A stretch of DNA of 40,076 nucleotides, from assembly GCF_016552165.1 (NCBI RefSeq), contig NZ_JACVDA010000016.1, positions 4,782 through 44,857 on the forward strand, given 5' to 3'. This DNA is from Parvimonas parva (lineage in GTDB: Bacteria; Bacillota; Clostridia; Tissierellales; Peptoniphilaceae). The number at the start of each line of letters is the position of its first letter. Positions within the stretch are counted from its first letter, which is position 1. Shown piece after piece: positions 9,087-16,613 of the stretch. The position numbers were made by a program, and so were the translations under genes. The notes beneath the pieces are model-generated. The model worked only from the letters and a program-made list of their open reading frames with translations, was not told the DNA's origin and did not search any database.

Positions 9087-10385
9087 CTAGCTAATTTGTG
9101 ATAAAATTTCTTTCGGTTTCTTTATTAAAATCAATCCTGATGCAAAAACTACTGATAATACAATAATTAGTAATAAAACTCCATAGCTTTGTGCAAAAGT
9201 TATTAAACTGTTCATATTATATCCACTACTTACAAAATTAGATGTAATTGATGTAGTATCCTCAGAACTAATCAATCCTCCAATAATTTGATTTACTACC
9301 AAATTTCCAAATATCAATGATACGAAAATTGCAGGAATAGATATAAATATTAATTCCATTATGAATTGCCCTATAATTTTAGATTTACTTACCCCAATGG
9401 ATAACAAAATTCCGATTTCATAAATTCTTTCTCTTAACCATAATATCAATATTAATGAAAGAACTACAGAACCACCAATCATAATTGCAAAAGTCATTAT
9501 TTTTATTATGTGTTTAACACCGCTCAATGACTCTAAAGCTTCTTTAAATGAGTTTGAATCCTTATCAACAGTATAAGTTTTTTCCCAATCTACATTAAGA
9601 TTTTTAACTTTATTTATTGCCTCGTCCATCTTTTCAGGAGTGTTTGTAAAAAATGTCATCTTATTTACAAGTTCTTTGTTTCCTTCAAGATTCAAAGCCT
9701 TTTGTGCTGAATCATAATCAGTAAACATCATATTTTCACTCAAGTCTGAAGACAATCCTGTTTGTGTCTCCTGTTTCTTTCCTGAAAAAATTCCAACAAT
9801 TTCAAATTCAGTTTGCTTATTACTTTTATCATTTTGATTTGGATTTATAAACTCTAAACTGATTTTATCTCCTAATTTTAATTTATTCTTTTCAGCAAAC
9901 TCCTCATGAACTAATATCTTATTTTTATCATTTTTTTCAATATTTCTGCCCTCTTTTATCGTAAAAACTCCACTATTAAACAAAACATTTCTTTTTACAT
10001 TGCTTGTAGCTTGTATCGATACAATATTTTTTAAGTAACTTGGAATATCATCTCTGGTAATTTGTTGCCCGCTGTCAACTGCATTGGTATTTGACAATCT
10101 TGCCAAGCCATCATATTGAGTAATTATCTCTTCAATTTCCTTTATATCATTTATACCTTTTAACTCATTTTTGTCAAAATATCCCTGACTATCTTTTCTG
10201 GCTATGGTTGAAGATGAATTTGATGACTTATACAAAGACTTCTCCAAACTGGCTCCTGATTTCAAAATATTCAGACAAGCGTATAAACATGAAAGAACTA
10301 CTGCCAAAATAATAAAAACTATCAGCGTTCTATTCTTTTTTCTTAAAACATATGCTATCGCATTTTTTACCACTGTCTTATTCAA
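9087..10385 (-). CDS. FtsX/MacB-type ABC transporter permease (first gene of the operon)
   Basis: This permease has the same layout as its downstream paralogue. It has an N-terminal helix (about 20-40) and a large outside domain with the GIFSGKK region. Three C-terminal helices follow (about 297-320, 338-360 and 403-424), with the motif LRERIYEIGILLSIGVSKSKI. The start is uncertain. TTG at 10385 lies immediately after GAGAGGGGAG. GTG at 10373 gives an N-terminus (VKNAIAYVLRK) that aligns base for base with the paralogue start and has a long ribosome-site spacing. I keep 10385. It is the first gene of the exporter operon, probably activated through the direct repeats at 10452-10493. Confidence 0.85.
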   Translation of the reverse strand: MNKTVVKNAIAYVLRKKNRTLIVFIILAVVLSCLYACLNILKSGASLEKSLYKSSNSSSTIARKDSQGYFDKNELKGINDIKEIEEIITQYDGLARLSNTNAVDSGQQITRDDIPSYLKNIVSIQATSNVKRNVLFNSGVFTIKEGRNIEKNDKNKILVHEEFAEKNKLKLGDKISLEFINPNQNDKSNKQTEFEIVGIFSGKKQETQTGLSSDLSENMMFTDYDSAQKALNLEGNKELVNKMTFFTNTPEKMDEAINKVKNLNVDWEKTYTVDKDSNSFKEALESLSGVKHIIKIMTFAIMIGGSVVLSLILILWLRERIYEIGILLSIGVSKSKIIGQFIMELIFISIPAIFVSLIFGNLVVNQIIGGLISSEDTTSITSNFVSSGYNMNSLITFAQSYGVLLLIIVLSVVFASGLILIKKPKEILSQIS

Positions 10386-10451
10386 CTCCCCTCTCTCAAA
10401 TTTATTTTAATTTCAAAGTATTTTCTTTACAGTAGCTATTTTAAACCCGAT

Positions 10452-10493
10452 TTATGAAATATTTATGAAATGAAAATGAAATACTTATGAAAC
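10452..10493 (-). promoter_or_regulatory. Four 11-bp direct repeats, candidate response-regulator boxes of the ABC exporter operon
   Basis: On the plus strand TTATGAAAT occurs at 10452 and 10463, AAATGAAAT at 10474 and TTATGAAAC at 10485, at an exact period of 11 bases. OmpR/PhoB-family regulators bind such head-to-tail half sites spaced about 10-11 bases. On the minus strand a TAAAAT box (10443-10438) follows without a good -35, as expected for an activator-dependent promoter. The regulator is probably the one encoded at 6258-6914. Confidence 0.6.
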
Positions 10494-10781
10494 GAAAAAA
10501 ATTTTCAAAGATACATATTTTCAAAGATGATATTATCAAAATATACAAAATAACATCAACTCTTAAGCTATGAATAAATGTTATATTAAAATTACTTATG
10601 AAAGTTTTTGCGTAAAAATTTGTCATAGTATAACAATTTAACTTAAAAGCAATTATACCTTTTAGATGTGATAAATAGCACTATTATAAACTTAAATTTT
10701 TTATAAAAATTCAATATTCTGAATATATGACTAAATTTTGAAAATCTTGCTATTAAAAATATAAATTTTTTTTATAATATA

Positions 10782-10810
10782 TTGACATAAACGTTATTTT
10801 GTGTTATCAT
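10782..10810 (+). promoter_or_regulatory. SigA-type promoter of the yjeM-like permease
   Basis: TTGACA (10782-10787), a 17-base spacer and TATCAT (10805-10810). The ribosome site GGAGG lies at 10834-10838, six bases before the start codon. Confidence 0.8.
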
Positions 10811-10844
10811 TCTAATCGAATAAATTAAATATTGGAGGTATGTT

Positions 10845-12338
10845 ATGTCAAAAAAGAAATTGAGTTTAAGTGCACTAGTTTTAATGGTGTTCACTTCCGT
10901 TTTTGGGTTTACTAACATCACAAGATCATATTATCTTATGGGATACGCAGCTATTCCATGGTTTATTATTTCTTGTGTTGCATTCTTCTTGCCATTTGCA
11001 TTTATGATTGCAGAGTATGGCTCAGCTTTCAAAGATTCTGAGGGAGGAATTTACTCATGGATGGAAAAAAGTTCAGGAAGTAAGTATGCATTTATGGTAA
11101 CTTTTATGTGGTATGCATCTTACATTGTATGGATGGTAAATGTTGGTTCAGGTATTTGGATAGTTTTATCAAATGCAATTTTTGGGGTTGATAAAACTCA
11201 AAGTTGGTCATTATTTGGACTTGACTCTGTAAAAACATTAGGTATTCTTGCTATTATATGGATTGTATTTTTAACATTCATTTCTAACAAAGGTGTTGAT
11301 AAAATTAAAAAATTCACATCTTTTGGTGGTAGTGCCGTAGCATTGATTAATGTGTTTTTATTTGCCGGTGGAATATTAATGTTAATCCTTAATAAAGGTG
11401 GCGTTGGTGATTCAATAACTGCTGATGCTTTACTTCATTCACCAAACCCTGCTTATGCTGGTGGTTTACAAGTATTATCATTCATAGTATATGCTATATT
11501 TGCTTATGGTGGTTTGGAAGTTGTTGGTGGACTTGTTGACCAAACTGAAAATCCTGAAAAGAATTTCCCAAAAGGTATAGTTATTTCAGCTATTGTTGTA
11601 TCTTTAGGATATTCATTAGGTATTTTAGTTTTTGGTACATTTACTAAATGGTCATTTGCATTTACACAATTTTCAGCACAAAAAATCACTTTAGGTAATG
11701 TATCATATATTGCTATGAATCACATGGGATATCAATTAGGACTTGCTTTTGGTCTTGCTGAATCTGCTGCAAGAAATGTAGGACTTTGGGTTTCTCGTTA
11801 TATGGGTATTTCAATGTTCCTTGCTTTAACTGGAGCATTCTTTACTCTTATTTATTCACCATTAAAACAATTAATTGGTGGAACTCCTAAAGAATTATGG
11901 CCAAAATCATGGACAGAACAAAAGAATGGAGTATATACTAAACCAATGATATATCAAGCAATTTGTGTAGTTATAATCATATTTATAGTATCATTTGGTG
12001 GAAAGAGTGCACAACAATTTTTCCAAATTTTAGTTTCTATGACTAATGTATCTATGACTTTACCTTATTTCTTTATTGCTTATTCATTCTTAGCATTTAG
12101 AAGAAATGAAAATATTGAAAGACCTTTTGTAAAATTTAAAACATATTCAACAGTTAAAGTAGCTGTAGCAGTTACTTGCTTTATAGTTGGTTTTGCAAAC
12201 TTATTTACAGTTATTGAACCAGCTATTTCATCAGGAGATTGGTTGACAACAATAATGTCAATCGCAGGACCAGTATTATTCGCTTTGGTTGCATTATTAC
12301 TTTACAGAAGAATGGAAAAAACAAAAGGTATTAATTAA
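10845..12338 (+). CDS. yjeM: Amino-acid permease of the APC superfamily, YjeM-like
   Basis: A 497-residue integral membrane protein of the amino acid-polyamine-organocation superfamily. About 12 hydrophobic segments are spread from residue 8 to 490. The N-terminus (VLMVFTSVFGFTNI followed by YLMGYAAIPWFI) and the stretch EGGIYSWMEKSSGSKYAF resemble the YjeM branch of the glutamate/GABA antiporter family. The cytoplasmic PKELWPK and RRMEK-type tail are also typical. It should import or exchange an amino acid, but the substrate cannot be read from the sequence. It stands alone, with its own TTGACA/TATCAT promoter and a strong terminator, so it is monocistronic. Confidence 0.82.
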   Translation: MSKKKLSLSALVLMVFTSVFGFTNITRSYYLMGYAAIPWFIISCVAFFLPFAFMIAEYGSAFKDSEGGIYSWMEKSSGSKYAFMVTFMWYASYIVWMVNVGSGIWIVLSNAIFGVDKTQSWSLFGLDSVKTLGILAIIWIVFLTFISNKGVDKIKKFTSFGGSAVALINVFLFAGGILMLILNKGGVGDSITADALLHSPNPAYAGGLQVLSFIVYAIFAYGGLEVVGGLVDQTENPEKNFPKGIVISAIVVSLGYSLGILVFGTFTKWSFAFTQFSAQKITLGNVSYIAMNHMGYQLGLAFGLAESAARNVGLWVSRYMGISMFLALTGAFFTLIYSPLKQLIGGTPKELWPKSWTEQKNGVYTKPMIYQAICVVIIIFIVSFGGKSAQQFFQILVSMTNVSMTLPYFFIAYSFLAFRRNENIERPFVKFKTYSTVKVAVAVTCFIVGFANLFTVIEPAISSGDWLTTIMSIAGPVLFALVALLLYRRMEKTKGIN

Positions 12339-12380
12339 TATCAATAAATAATATAAAAAACGACAAATCTATATGATATG

Positions 12381-12418
12381 AAACTCCATAAGTAAAAATT
12401 ACTTATGGAGTTTTTTTT
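12381..12418 (+). terminator. Terminator of the yjeM-like gene
   Basis: A perfect 15-base stem (12381-12395 with 12399-12413) encloses an AAA loop and runs into eight T bases on the plus strand. Confidence 0.93.
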
Positions 12419-12420
12419 AT

Positions 12421-12520
12421 GGGATAATTTGTCAAATCAAGTGCAACATTCACATAAATACTCATCAAAAAACTCTTGAAAAAATATCAATAATGAGTGG
12501 AACAAAATTAAAAAAATTAT
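12421..12520. mobile_element. Possible remnant of an IS30-like insertion sequence end
   Basis: The stretch AATTTGTCAAATCAAGTGCA followed by ACA resembles the terminal sequence of IS30-family elements as I remember it. On the minus strand the next bases read as an open frame ending FFDEYLCECCT before a TGA, which could be the tail of a decayed transposase. No second end or transposase body is present. This rests on memory, and a chance match is possible. Confidence 0.3.
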
Positions 12521-12526
12521 TTACAC

Positions 12527-12557
12527 AAAAAGCCATTTAATTAAAAATGGCTTTTTT
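12527..12557 (-). terminator. Bidirectional terminator after the GntR/ABC-2 operon
   Basis: The stem AAAAAGCCATTT (12527-12538) pairs perfectly with AAATGGCTTTTT (12545-12556) around a short loop. It closes the minus-strand operon ending at 12579 and has T or A tracts on both sides. Confidence 0.85.
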
Positions 12558-12578
12558 ATCGTACAACAAATTTCCCTC

Positions 12579-13184
12579 TTATTTAAAATCTCTGTTTTCT
12601 ATTTTCTTTGCTGTTAATTTGCAGATATAAACATTCCAAAATATACTTGCAAAAAATATAATTGTATAAGAAATTGTCGTAACATTTATGCTTTTATAAA
12701 TTCCGTCAACCCCAAAAATATATTTTAAAGGTAGCATACAAAATAAAACTAAAAACCCAATTACAATCCACATTGCAGGAACGTCGGATTCTTCTCTAAA
12801 CTTAAAGAACATTGACTGTATTATCGGATTTATAATTAATGCACTCAAGAAATAGAATAACAGTGTCAGCAAAAAGTTATAATTAAAAATTAGAGTAATT
12901 ACCAGCAATAAGGCAAAACAGAACAAAATCTTTAAAGTTGAAACAAAAAACTTTGTATATACTAAGTCCTTTCTTGAGGCCCCGGTTGTCAAGATATGTC
13001 TGTTTATTTTATTTTCTCTTTCAAAGGAAGTTACCATATTTCTCGTTCCTAAAAGAGCAAATATAAACATATAGGCAAACCAAAATTCAAAATAAACGCC
13101 AAAACAAAGTAATATCAATGATATGAAATAAATGTACCACTTTTTCTTTATTTCAAGGTATTCTAAATATAATAAACCGTTCAT
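12579..13184 (-). CDS. ABC-2 type transporter membrane subunit
   Basis: A 201-residue, very hydrophobic protein with about six membrane segments (roughly 15-32, 35-48, 80-100, 103-122, 138-155 and 168-188). Between segments 2 and 3 is a charged loop, SFERENKINRHILTTGASRKDLVYTKF. A loop of this kind, where a freshly hydrolysable gene set asks for coupling to the ATPase, is typical of small ABC-2 permeases. It is the last gene of the GntR-ATPase-permease-permease operon, nine bases after the sister permease, with GGAGG before ATG 13184. The substrate is unknown; relatives are in the YtrCD/antibiotic-export type. Confidence 0.78.
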   Translation of the reverse strand: MNGLLYLEYLEIKKKWYIYFISLILLCFGVYFEFWFAYMFIFALLGTRNMVTSFERENKINRHILTTGASRKDLVYTKFFVSTLKILFCFALLLVITLIFNYNFLLTLLFYFLSALIINPIIQSMFFKFREESDVPAMWIVIGFLVLFCMLPLKYIFGVDGIYKSINVTTISYTIIFFASIFWNVYICKLTAKKIENRDFK

Positions 13185-13193
13185 AACAACCTC

Positions 13194-13796
13194 CTACTCT
13201 ACTTTCTTTTTTATAAATTTCAAACTCAATCCAAAAGAAAATACAAACAAAACTAAAGCAATCAGCCATCCTATTAAAAATATATTCATATTAGTAAAAA
13301 TATCAAAACTAAAAAGTCTTCCATCTTTTACCATATAAAATATTCCTAAAACATATACAATTCCAACTAAAATTCTAATCACTTCTCTTGCAATTTTCCC
13401 GAATCTAAAAAATATCGGAATTAAGATCTCATAAAGCAAAATATTTAAGTTTGAAAAAATTAAAAATCTGTAAATAGTTTTGTCAACTCCTGTAAGAAAA
13501 GTAAATGAAAAATCAATCAGGAATATTAAAATAATCGCTAAAAATACCAAAATGTACTTATATATCACTATAATTTTTTCATCAACTGCATTTGAAATTA
13601 CATATTTATAAAAATTATTTTTATTCTCTGTATCAAAAGTTCTAGAAACAAAATCTATAAGCCAAAAAGTTGATATTAAATAAGCCATATCAGGAAATCC
13701 TGCTTTTATTACAACAAAGTCGAATACCAATACAATCAAAAGAGCTTTTAAATTTCCCTTTAAAGCTATGATATCTTTATAAAACAGCGCTTTCAT
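13194..13796 (-). CDS. ABC-2 type transporter membrane subunit
   Basis: A 200-residue membrane protein with about six segments (roughly 18-32, 38-50, 80-102, 108-130, 140-157 and 172-190). A loop resembling that of the sister subunit (FDTENKNNFYKYVISNAVDEK) follows segment 2, so the two subunits are paralogues despite low identity. The start codon at 13796 directly abuts the stop of the ATPase gene, whose end supplies the ribosome site (GGAGTGATT), so translation is coupled. It should form the membrane channel with the product of 12579-13184. Confidence 0.8.
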   Translation of the reverse strand: MKALFYKDIIALKGNLKALLIVLVFDFVVIKAGFPDMAYLISTFWLIDFVSRTFDTENKNNFYKYVISNAVDEKIIVIYKYILVFLAIILIFLIDFSFTFLTGVDKTIYRFLIFSNLNILLYEILIPIFFRFGKIAREVIRILVGIVYVLGIFYMVKDGRLFSFDIFTNMNIFLIGWLIALVLFVFSFGLSLKFIKKKVE

Positions 13797-14627
13797 CTAA
13801 ATCACTCCTTTGTTTAAAAATATCATTATATCCTCTACTGTAGGTTTGTCAAAATTTTCTCCTCTAAAGGCATTTCTAATTACACAAGCCTCTATGCCAT
13901 AATGGCCTTGTTTAACTCCTAAAATATCACATTTTGCAATTCCGTTTAAAATACTTTCATCACCTTTTATTATGCAATATTTTTCAAGTAAATCATCTTT
14001 ATACTCTGAAAAAAGTAATTTTCCGTTATCAATATAAGTTATTACATCTGAAATTTTTTCAATATCTGATAGAATATGTGAGGACATTAAAACTGAATGT
14101 TTGCCGTCTCTAACAAATTCAAAAAGTGAATCCAAGAGTTCATCACGAACGATTGGATCAAGTCCGGAAGTTGCCTCGTCTAAAATTAACAATTTTGGAT
14201 TATGTGAAAAGGCAACGGATAATTGTAATTTCATCTTCATTCCCTTTGAAAGCTCACTTACTTCCTTTACAATTTCTATTTCATAATCGGCAAGTAATTT
14301 TCTAAAAAGATTTGCATCCCAATGTTTATAAACTAAACTACAAAACTTTTCAATTTCATAAATTTTAAAATTATTCGGAAAATGAATTTCATCAAATACA
14401 ATTCCGATATCCTCTCTTTGAAGAGGAGTTAATTTATTATTTTCAACACCGAAAATCGTACAACTTCCTCCGTCTTTTACTGCTATGTTTAAAATTGTAG
14501 AAATTAAAGTTGTCTTACCTGAGCCATTTTTACCAATCAAACCCATAATACAACCCTCTTCCAAATCAAAAGTCATATTCAAATTAAATTTTTTATAATT
14601 TTTTTCAAGATTTTTAACACTTAACAT
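13797..14627 (-). CDS. ABC transporter ATP-binding protein of the YtrB type
   Basis: I start the gene at ATG 14627, giving 276 residues, because TGGAGG sits six bases upstream and contains the GntR stop region. The longer reading from 14639 would start inside the ribosome site. Motifs in order are Walker A GLIGKNGSGKTTL (about 29-41), signature-like LSKGMKMKLQLSVAF, Walker B LLILDEATSGLD and the H-loop MSSHILSD. LSKGM in place of LSGGQ is common in this ABC-2 subgroup. It drives the two membrane subunits downstream. It lies behind the GntR regulator in the order typical of YtrA-type operons, which respond to cell-wall antibiotics in other Firmicutes. Confidence 0.9.
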   Translation of the reverse strand: MLSVKNLEKNYKKFNLNMTFDLEEGCIMGLIGKNGSGKTTLISTILNIAVKDGGSCTIFGVENNKLTPLQREDIGIVFDEIHFPNNFKIYEIEKFCSLVYKHWDANLFRKLLADYEIEIVKEVSELSKGMKMKLQLSVAFSHNPKLLILDEATSGLDPIVRDELLDSLFEFVRDGKHSVLMSSHILSDIEKISDVITYIDNGKLLFSEYKDDLLEKYCIIKGDESILNGIAKCDILGVKQGHYGIEACVIRNAFRGENFDKPTVEDIMIFLNKGVI

Positions 14628-14629
14628 AG

Positions 14630-14995
14630 TTACCTCCAATTTTCAAAAATTTCTCTAATTTCTTCTTTTGAAAGACCCAAAGCATCTGCATAAGAATAAA
14701 CATTTTTAATTGATTCTTCCAGCAATCTGTAATACTCGTCCTCAATGACATTCACAGTCTTATTCGTAACATAAGTTCCCTTTCCCGTAACAGTTTGAAT
14801 AAAACCGTCCTTTTCAAGCTCCATATACGCCCTCTTGGTCGTAATAACACTAACCTTTAAGTCGGTCGCCAAAGCACGAATCGAAGGAAGTAAATCGCCT
14901 TGCTGTAAGTTTTTATTCATAATCTCTTTTTTTATCTGTTTTACAATCTGCAAATAAATTGGGTCTTTGTCGTCTTTGTATAAATTAATTAACAT
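14630..14995 (-). CDS. GntR-family transcriptional regulator, YtrA type
   Basis: A 121-residue short GntR protein. I start it at ATG 14995, which has GAAGGAGGG five bases upstream; the reading from 15010 would cover the ribosome site. The winged helix (about 6-75) shows PIYLQIVKQIKKEIM, GDLLPSIRALATDLKVSVITTKRAYMELEKDGFI and GKGTYV. Only a short helical tail follows (about 78-121), which defines the YtrA subfamily without a ligand-binding domain. YtrA-type proteins repress their own ABC transporter operon. The palindrome at 15015-15026 overlapping the promoter is the obvious operator. Confidence 0.9.
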   Translation of the reverse strand: MLINLYKDDKDPIYLQIVKQIKKEIMNKNLQQGDLLPSIRALATDLKVSVITTKRAYMELEKDGFIQTVTGKGTYVTNKTVNVIEDEYYRLLEESIKNVYSYADALGLSKEEIREIFENWR

Positions 14996-15014
14996 ATAAC
15001 CCTCCTTCATCTAC

Positions 15015-15054
15015 TGTATATATACATTATATACACTTAAAAATAATTTGTCAA
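15015..15054 (-). promoter_or_regulatory. Promoter and candidate operator of the GntR/ABC-2 operon
   Basis: TTGACA (15054-15049), a 17-base spacer and TATAAT (15031-15026), all on the minus strand. The perfect 12-base palindrome TGTATATATACA (15015-15026) touches the -10 box and covers the start-site region. This is the position expected for autorepression by the GntR protein. Confidence 0.75.
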
Positions 15055-15138
15055 CAGTTTTTTTAAAATTTTCTTGTTTATCTTTTATTTAACTAAGTAT
15101 TTTTTTATTAAATATTGAATTTTAATAATGTTACAAAA

Positions 15139-15166
15139 AAAAGCCGTTACTTTCGTAACGACTTTT
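15139..15166 (-). terminator. Terminator of the thioredoxin-ccdA operon
   Basis: A 12-base stem encloses a TTTC loop. Its single C/A mismatch on the plus strand becomes a G-U pair in minus-strand RNA, and eight T bases follow on the minus strand. It lies four bases after the ccdA stop. Confidence 0.9.
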
Positions 15167-15169
15167 ATC

Positions 15170-15862
15170 TTAAAATCCTAAGTATAAGAAATACAATCCT
15201 ATTAATAAAATTATTATTCCAAATACAATTTTTACAATATCCGAAATTTTTCCATAGGATTTGTTTGACATAACTTTTCCAACAAATCCTGTACTTGTTC
15301 CTGCAACTACAACCAGAATACTATTTCCAATTGAGTATAGTAAAAATAGTAACACGCCCCAAACTAAACTGCCTTTTCCTGCAACTATGGCAAGTAATGC
15401 AACTAAGATTGGCGTTGAACAAGGACTTGAAAAAAGTCCTGCCATTATTCCTACAACTAAAGCTCCGACATAACCCGTTCTTCCACTCTTGTTTGTCAAA
15501 ACTTTGCTTGGAACAACATTTACTACTTCCCAAGTTTGTAATGCCATTAAAATCATTACAATACCTAAAAATATATTCCAAAGTTGTCCTGATTGGTTAA
15601 AAATCTTGCTAAGAAGTGCTGCCAAAACTCCAAGTGTCGTATAAGTTATCGCCATTCCGATTGCAAATACGACAGAAATCTTGAAAGCTCTCTTTGTATC
15701 ATTCTCTTTTGTCCCGGTCATAAAACCGACAACCAAAGGAATTGATGCCAATGAGCAAGGTGAAATTGAAGTTAATATACCACCAAGCAATGCAAGAATT
15801 GGCGCAAAAATACTAAATGATTTTAAGCCTTCCCCAATAATGCTTTCTAAATTATTTAACAT
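15170..15862 (-). CDS. ccdA: CcdA-like transmembrane thiol-disulfide transporter
   Basis: A 230-residue membrane protein with six predicted helices (about 17-48, 55-85, 95-112, 128-158, 160-188 and 208-228). It contains the two conserved membrane cysteines of CcdA/DsbD-beta: Cys36 in TSISPCSLAS and Cys148 in FSSPCSTP. These carry electrons from cytoplasmic thioredoxin to extracytoplasmic thiol proteins. It overlaps the upstream thioredoxin-like gene by 11 bases, with GAGGAG inside that gene as ribosome site, so the pair is coupled. Its natural client is then the membrane-tethered thioredoxin-like protein encoded just before it. Confidence 0.92.
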   Translation of the reverse strand: MLNNLESIIGEGLKSFSIFAPILALLGGILTSISPCSLASIPLVVGFMTGTKENDTKRAFKISVVFAIGMAITYTTLGVLAALLSKIFNQSGQLWNIFLGIVMILMALQTWEVVNVVPSKVLTNKSGRTGYVGALVVGIMAGLFSSPCSTPILVALLAIVAGKGSLVWGVLLFLLYSIGNSILVVVAGTSTGFVGKVMSNKSYGKISDIVKIVFGIIILLIGLYFLYLGF

Positions 15863-16424
15863 TTTTTAACATCTCCTCAATGATTTCTTTTAAGCCCTCA
15901 TACTCAACAACACCCTCAGAACCACCAAATTTTAATTCATCAGTTTTCTTATCTTGGTAAGCAACGTAACTTATTTTTTTAGCTAAATCTTCTGATGCCT
16001 TAAAAGGTGTCCCATCTGCATTGTAGTAGAACAATGTAGGTGTTACTCTTATAGGGAACTCTGAAGCAAACTTCTGTTCTTTTATAATATCTACTGTTTT
16101 TATGATGACTTTATCTTTATATTCTTCTCTCAGTTTTTCCAAAACCGGGTGCAAAACTGCACAAGCATGTCAACCATTTTTACTAAAATCTAAAATGATT
16201 GGTTTCTTTTTACTTTTTAGATTTTCTAAAGTCAACTCCTCTTTTGAATTAGATTCTTTTTTTGTATCTTCTTTATTTCCATTTGAAGATTTTTTTTCAG
16301 TAATAGTGTTACTACTTAAATTTTCATTTTTATCCATTTTATTGTTCATAGACAATTTTTTAAAAACAAAAATTCCAAGAACTAATACCAACACCGAAAC
16401 TATCAATGTAATTTTCTTTTTCAT
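15852..16424 (-). CDS. Membrane-tethered thioredoxin-like selenoprotein (in-frame TGA = Sec, UxxC motif)
   Basis: Read through one in-frame TGA at 16172-16170 this is a 190-residue protein. It starts at ATG 16424 behind AAGGAGA. Residues 4-22 are a signal anchor (ITLIVSVLVLVLGIFVFKK). A low-complexity Asn/Lys/Glu/Ser linker follows (about 25-62), then a thioredoxin fold. PIILDFSKNG leads into U85-His-Ala-Cys88 at the site of the usual CxxC. VTPTLFYYNADG supplies the cis-Pro loop, and the C-terminal helix is EYEGLKEIIEEML. The frame continues for 84 sense codons after the TGA with full homology, which argues against a dead gene. A hairpin right after the TGA fits a bacterial SECIS. CcdA follows with an 11-base overlap. 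The alternative is a nonsense mutation. No selA/B/C/D genes are in the window. Confidence 0.8.
16131..16159 (-). promoter_or_regulatory. Candidate bacterial SECIS element
   Basis: In the minus-strand RNA, ten bases after the TGA, CAGTTTT (16159-16153) pairs perfectly with AAAACTG (16137-16131). Inside, CC can pair with GG (16140-16139), leaving an apical loop that begins with GG about 23 bases from the TGA. The known bacterial SECIS pattern is a short upper stem and a G at the start of the loop, roughly 16-37 bases downstream. An overlapping hairpin, GTGCA-GTTT-TGCAC (16162-16149), competes with it. Confidence 0.6.
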
Positions 16425-16590
16425 GTTCTCTCTCCTTGATAAAATTTGATACAAATATACCCCATAATAAAAATAAATAATCATAATCGATAATAAGTAT
16501 GACAAATAAATTGCTATTTTCTTTAAATTTAGTACATACGTCCGTGATAATCCGATTCTTTATTTAGCTCTATAAGTTTTTTTGAAACAA

Positions 16591-16613
16591 AAAATAGGCT
16601 ATTCGCCTATTTT
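16591..16613 (-). terminator. Terminator overlapping the end of the pyridoxal kinase gene
   Basis: AAAATAGGC (16591-16599) pairs with GCCTATTTT (16605-16613) around a five-base loop, with six T bases next on the minus strand. The stop codon of the kinase lies within the hairpin loop and stem. Confidence 0.85.

Larger units (their letters stand above)
10386..10844. other. 459-base non-coding region between the exporter operon and yjeM
   Basis: The gap holds the divergent control regions. On the left, for the minus-strand exporter, are four 11-bp repeats and a TAAAAT box at 10443-10438. On the right, for the plus-strand permease, is a full SigA promoter. The AT-rich centre (about 10500-10770) shows no gene or structure I can support. 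Confidence 0.6.

Noticed and set aside
10441-10626. A 61-residue minus-strand open frame
   Set aside because: It overlaps the 11-bp repeat array, has no ribosome site and reads as AT-rich Ile/Phe filler.
15321-15600. Overlapping open frames within ccdA on both strands
   Set aside because: They have no homology or ribosome sites and conflict with the clear ccdA frame.
16170-16172. Genome-wide UGA reassignment to Gly or Trp
   Set aside because: No other gene here has an internal TGA, and TGA is used as a normal stop, for example at the end of the response regulator at 6258.
15852-16505. Two separate genes or a nonsense-mutated pseudogene at the TGA
   Set aside because: Both halves belong to one thioredoxin fold, the TGA falls on the catalytic Cys position, and the second half has no ribosome site or start before the conserved motif. 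A Sec codon explains it better.
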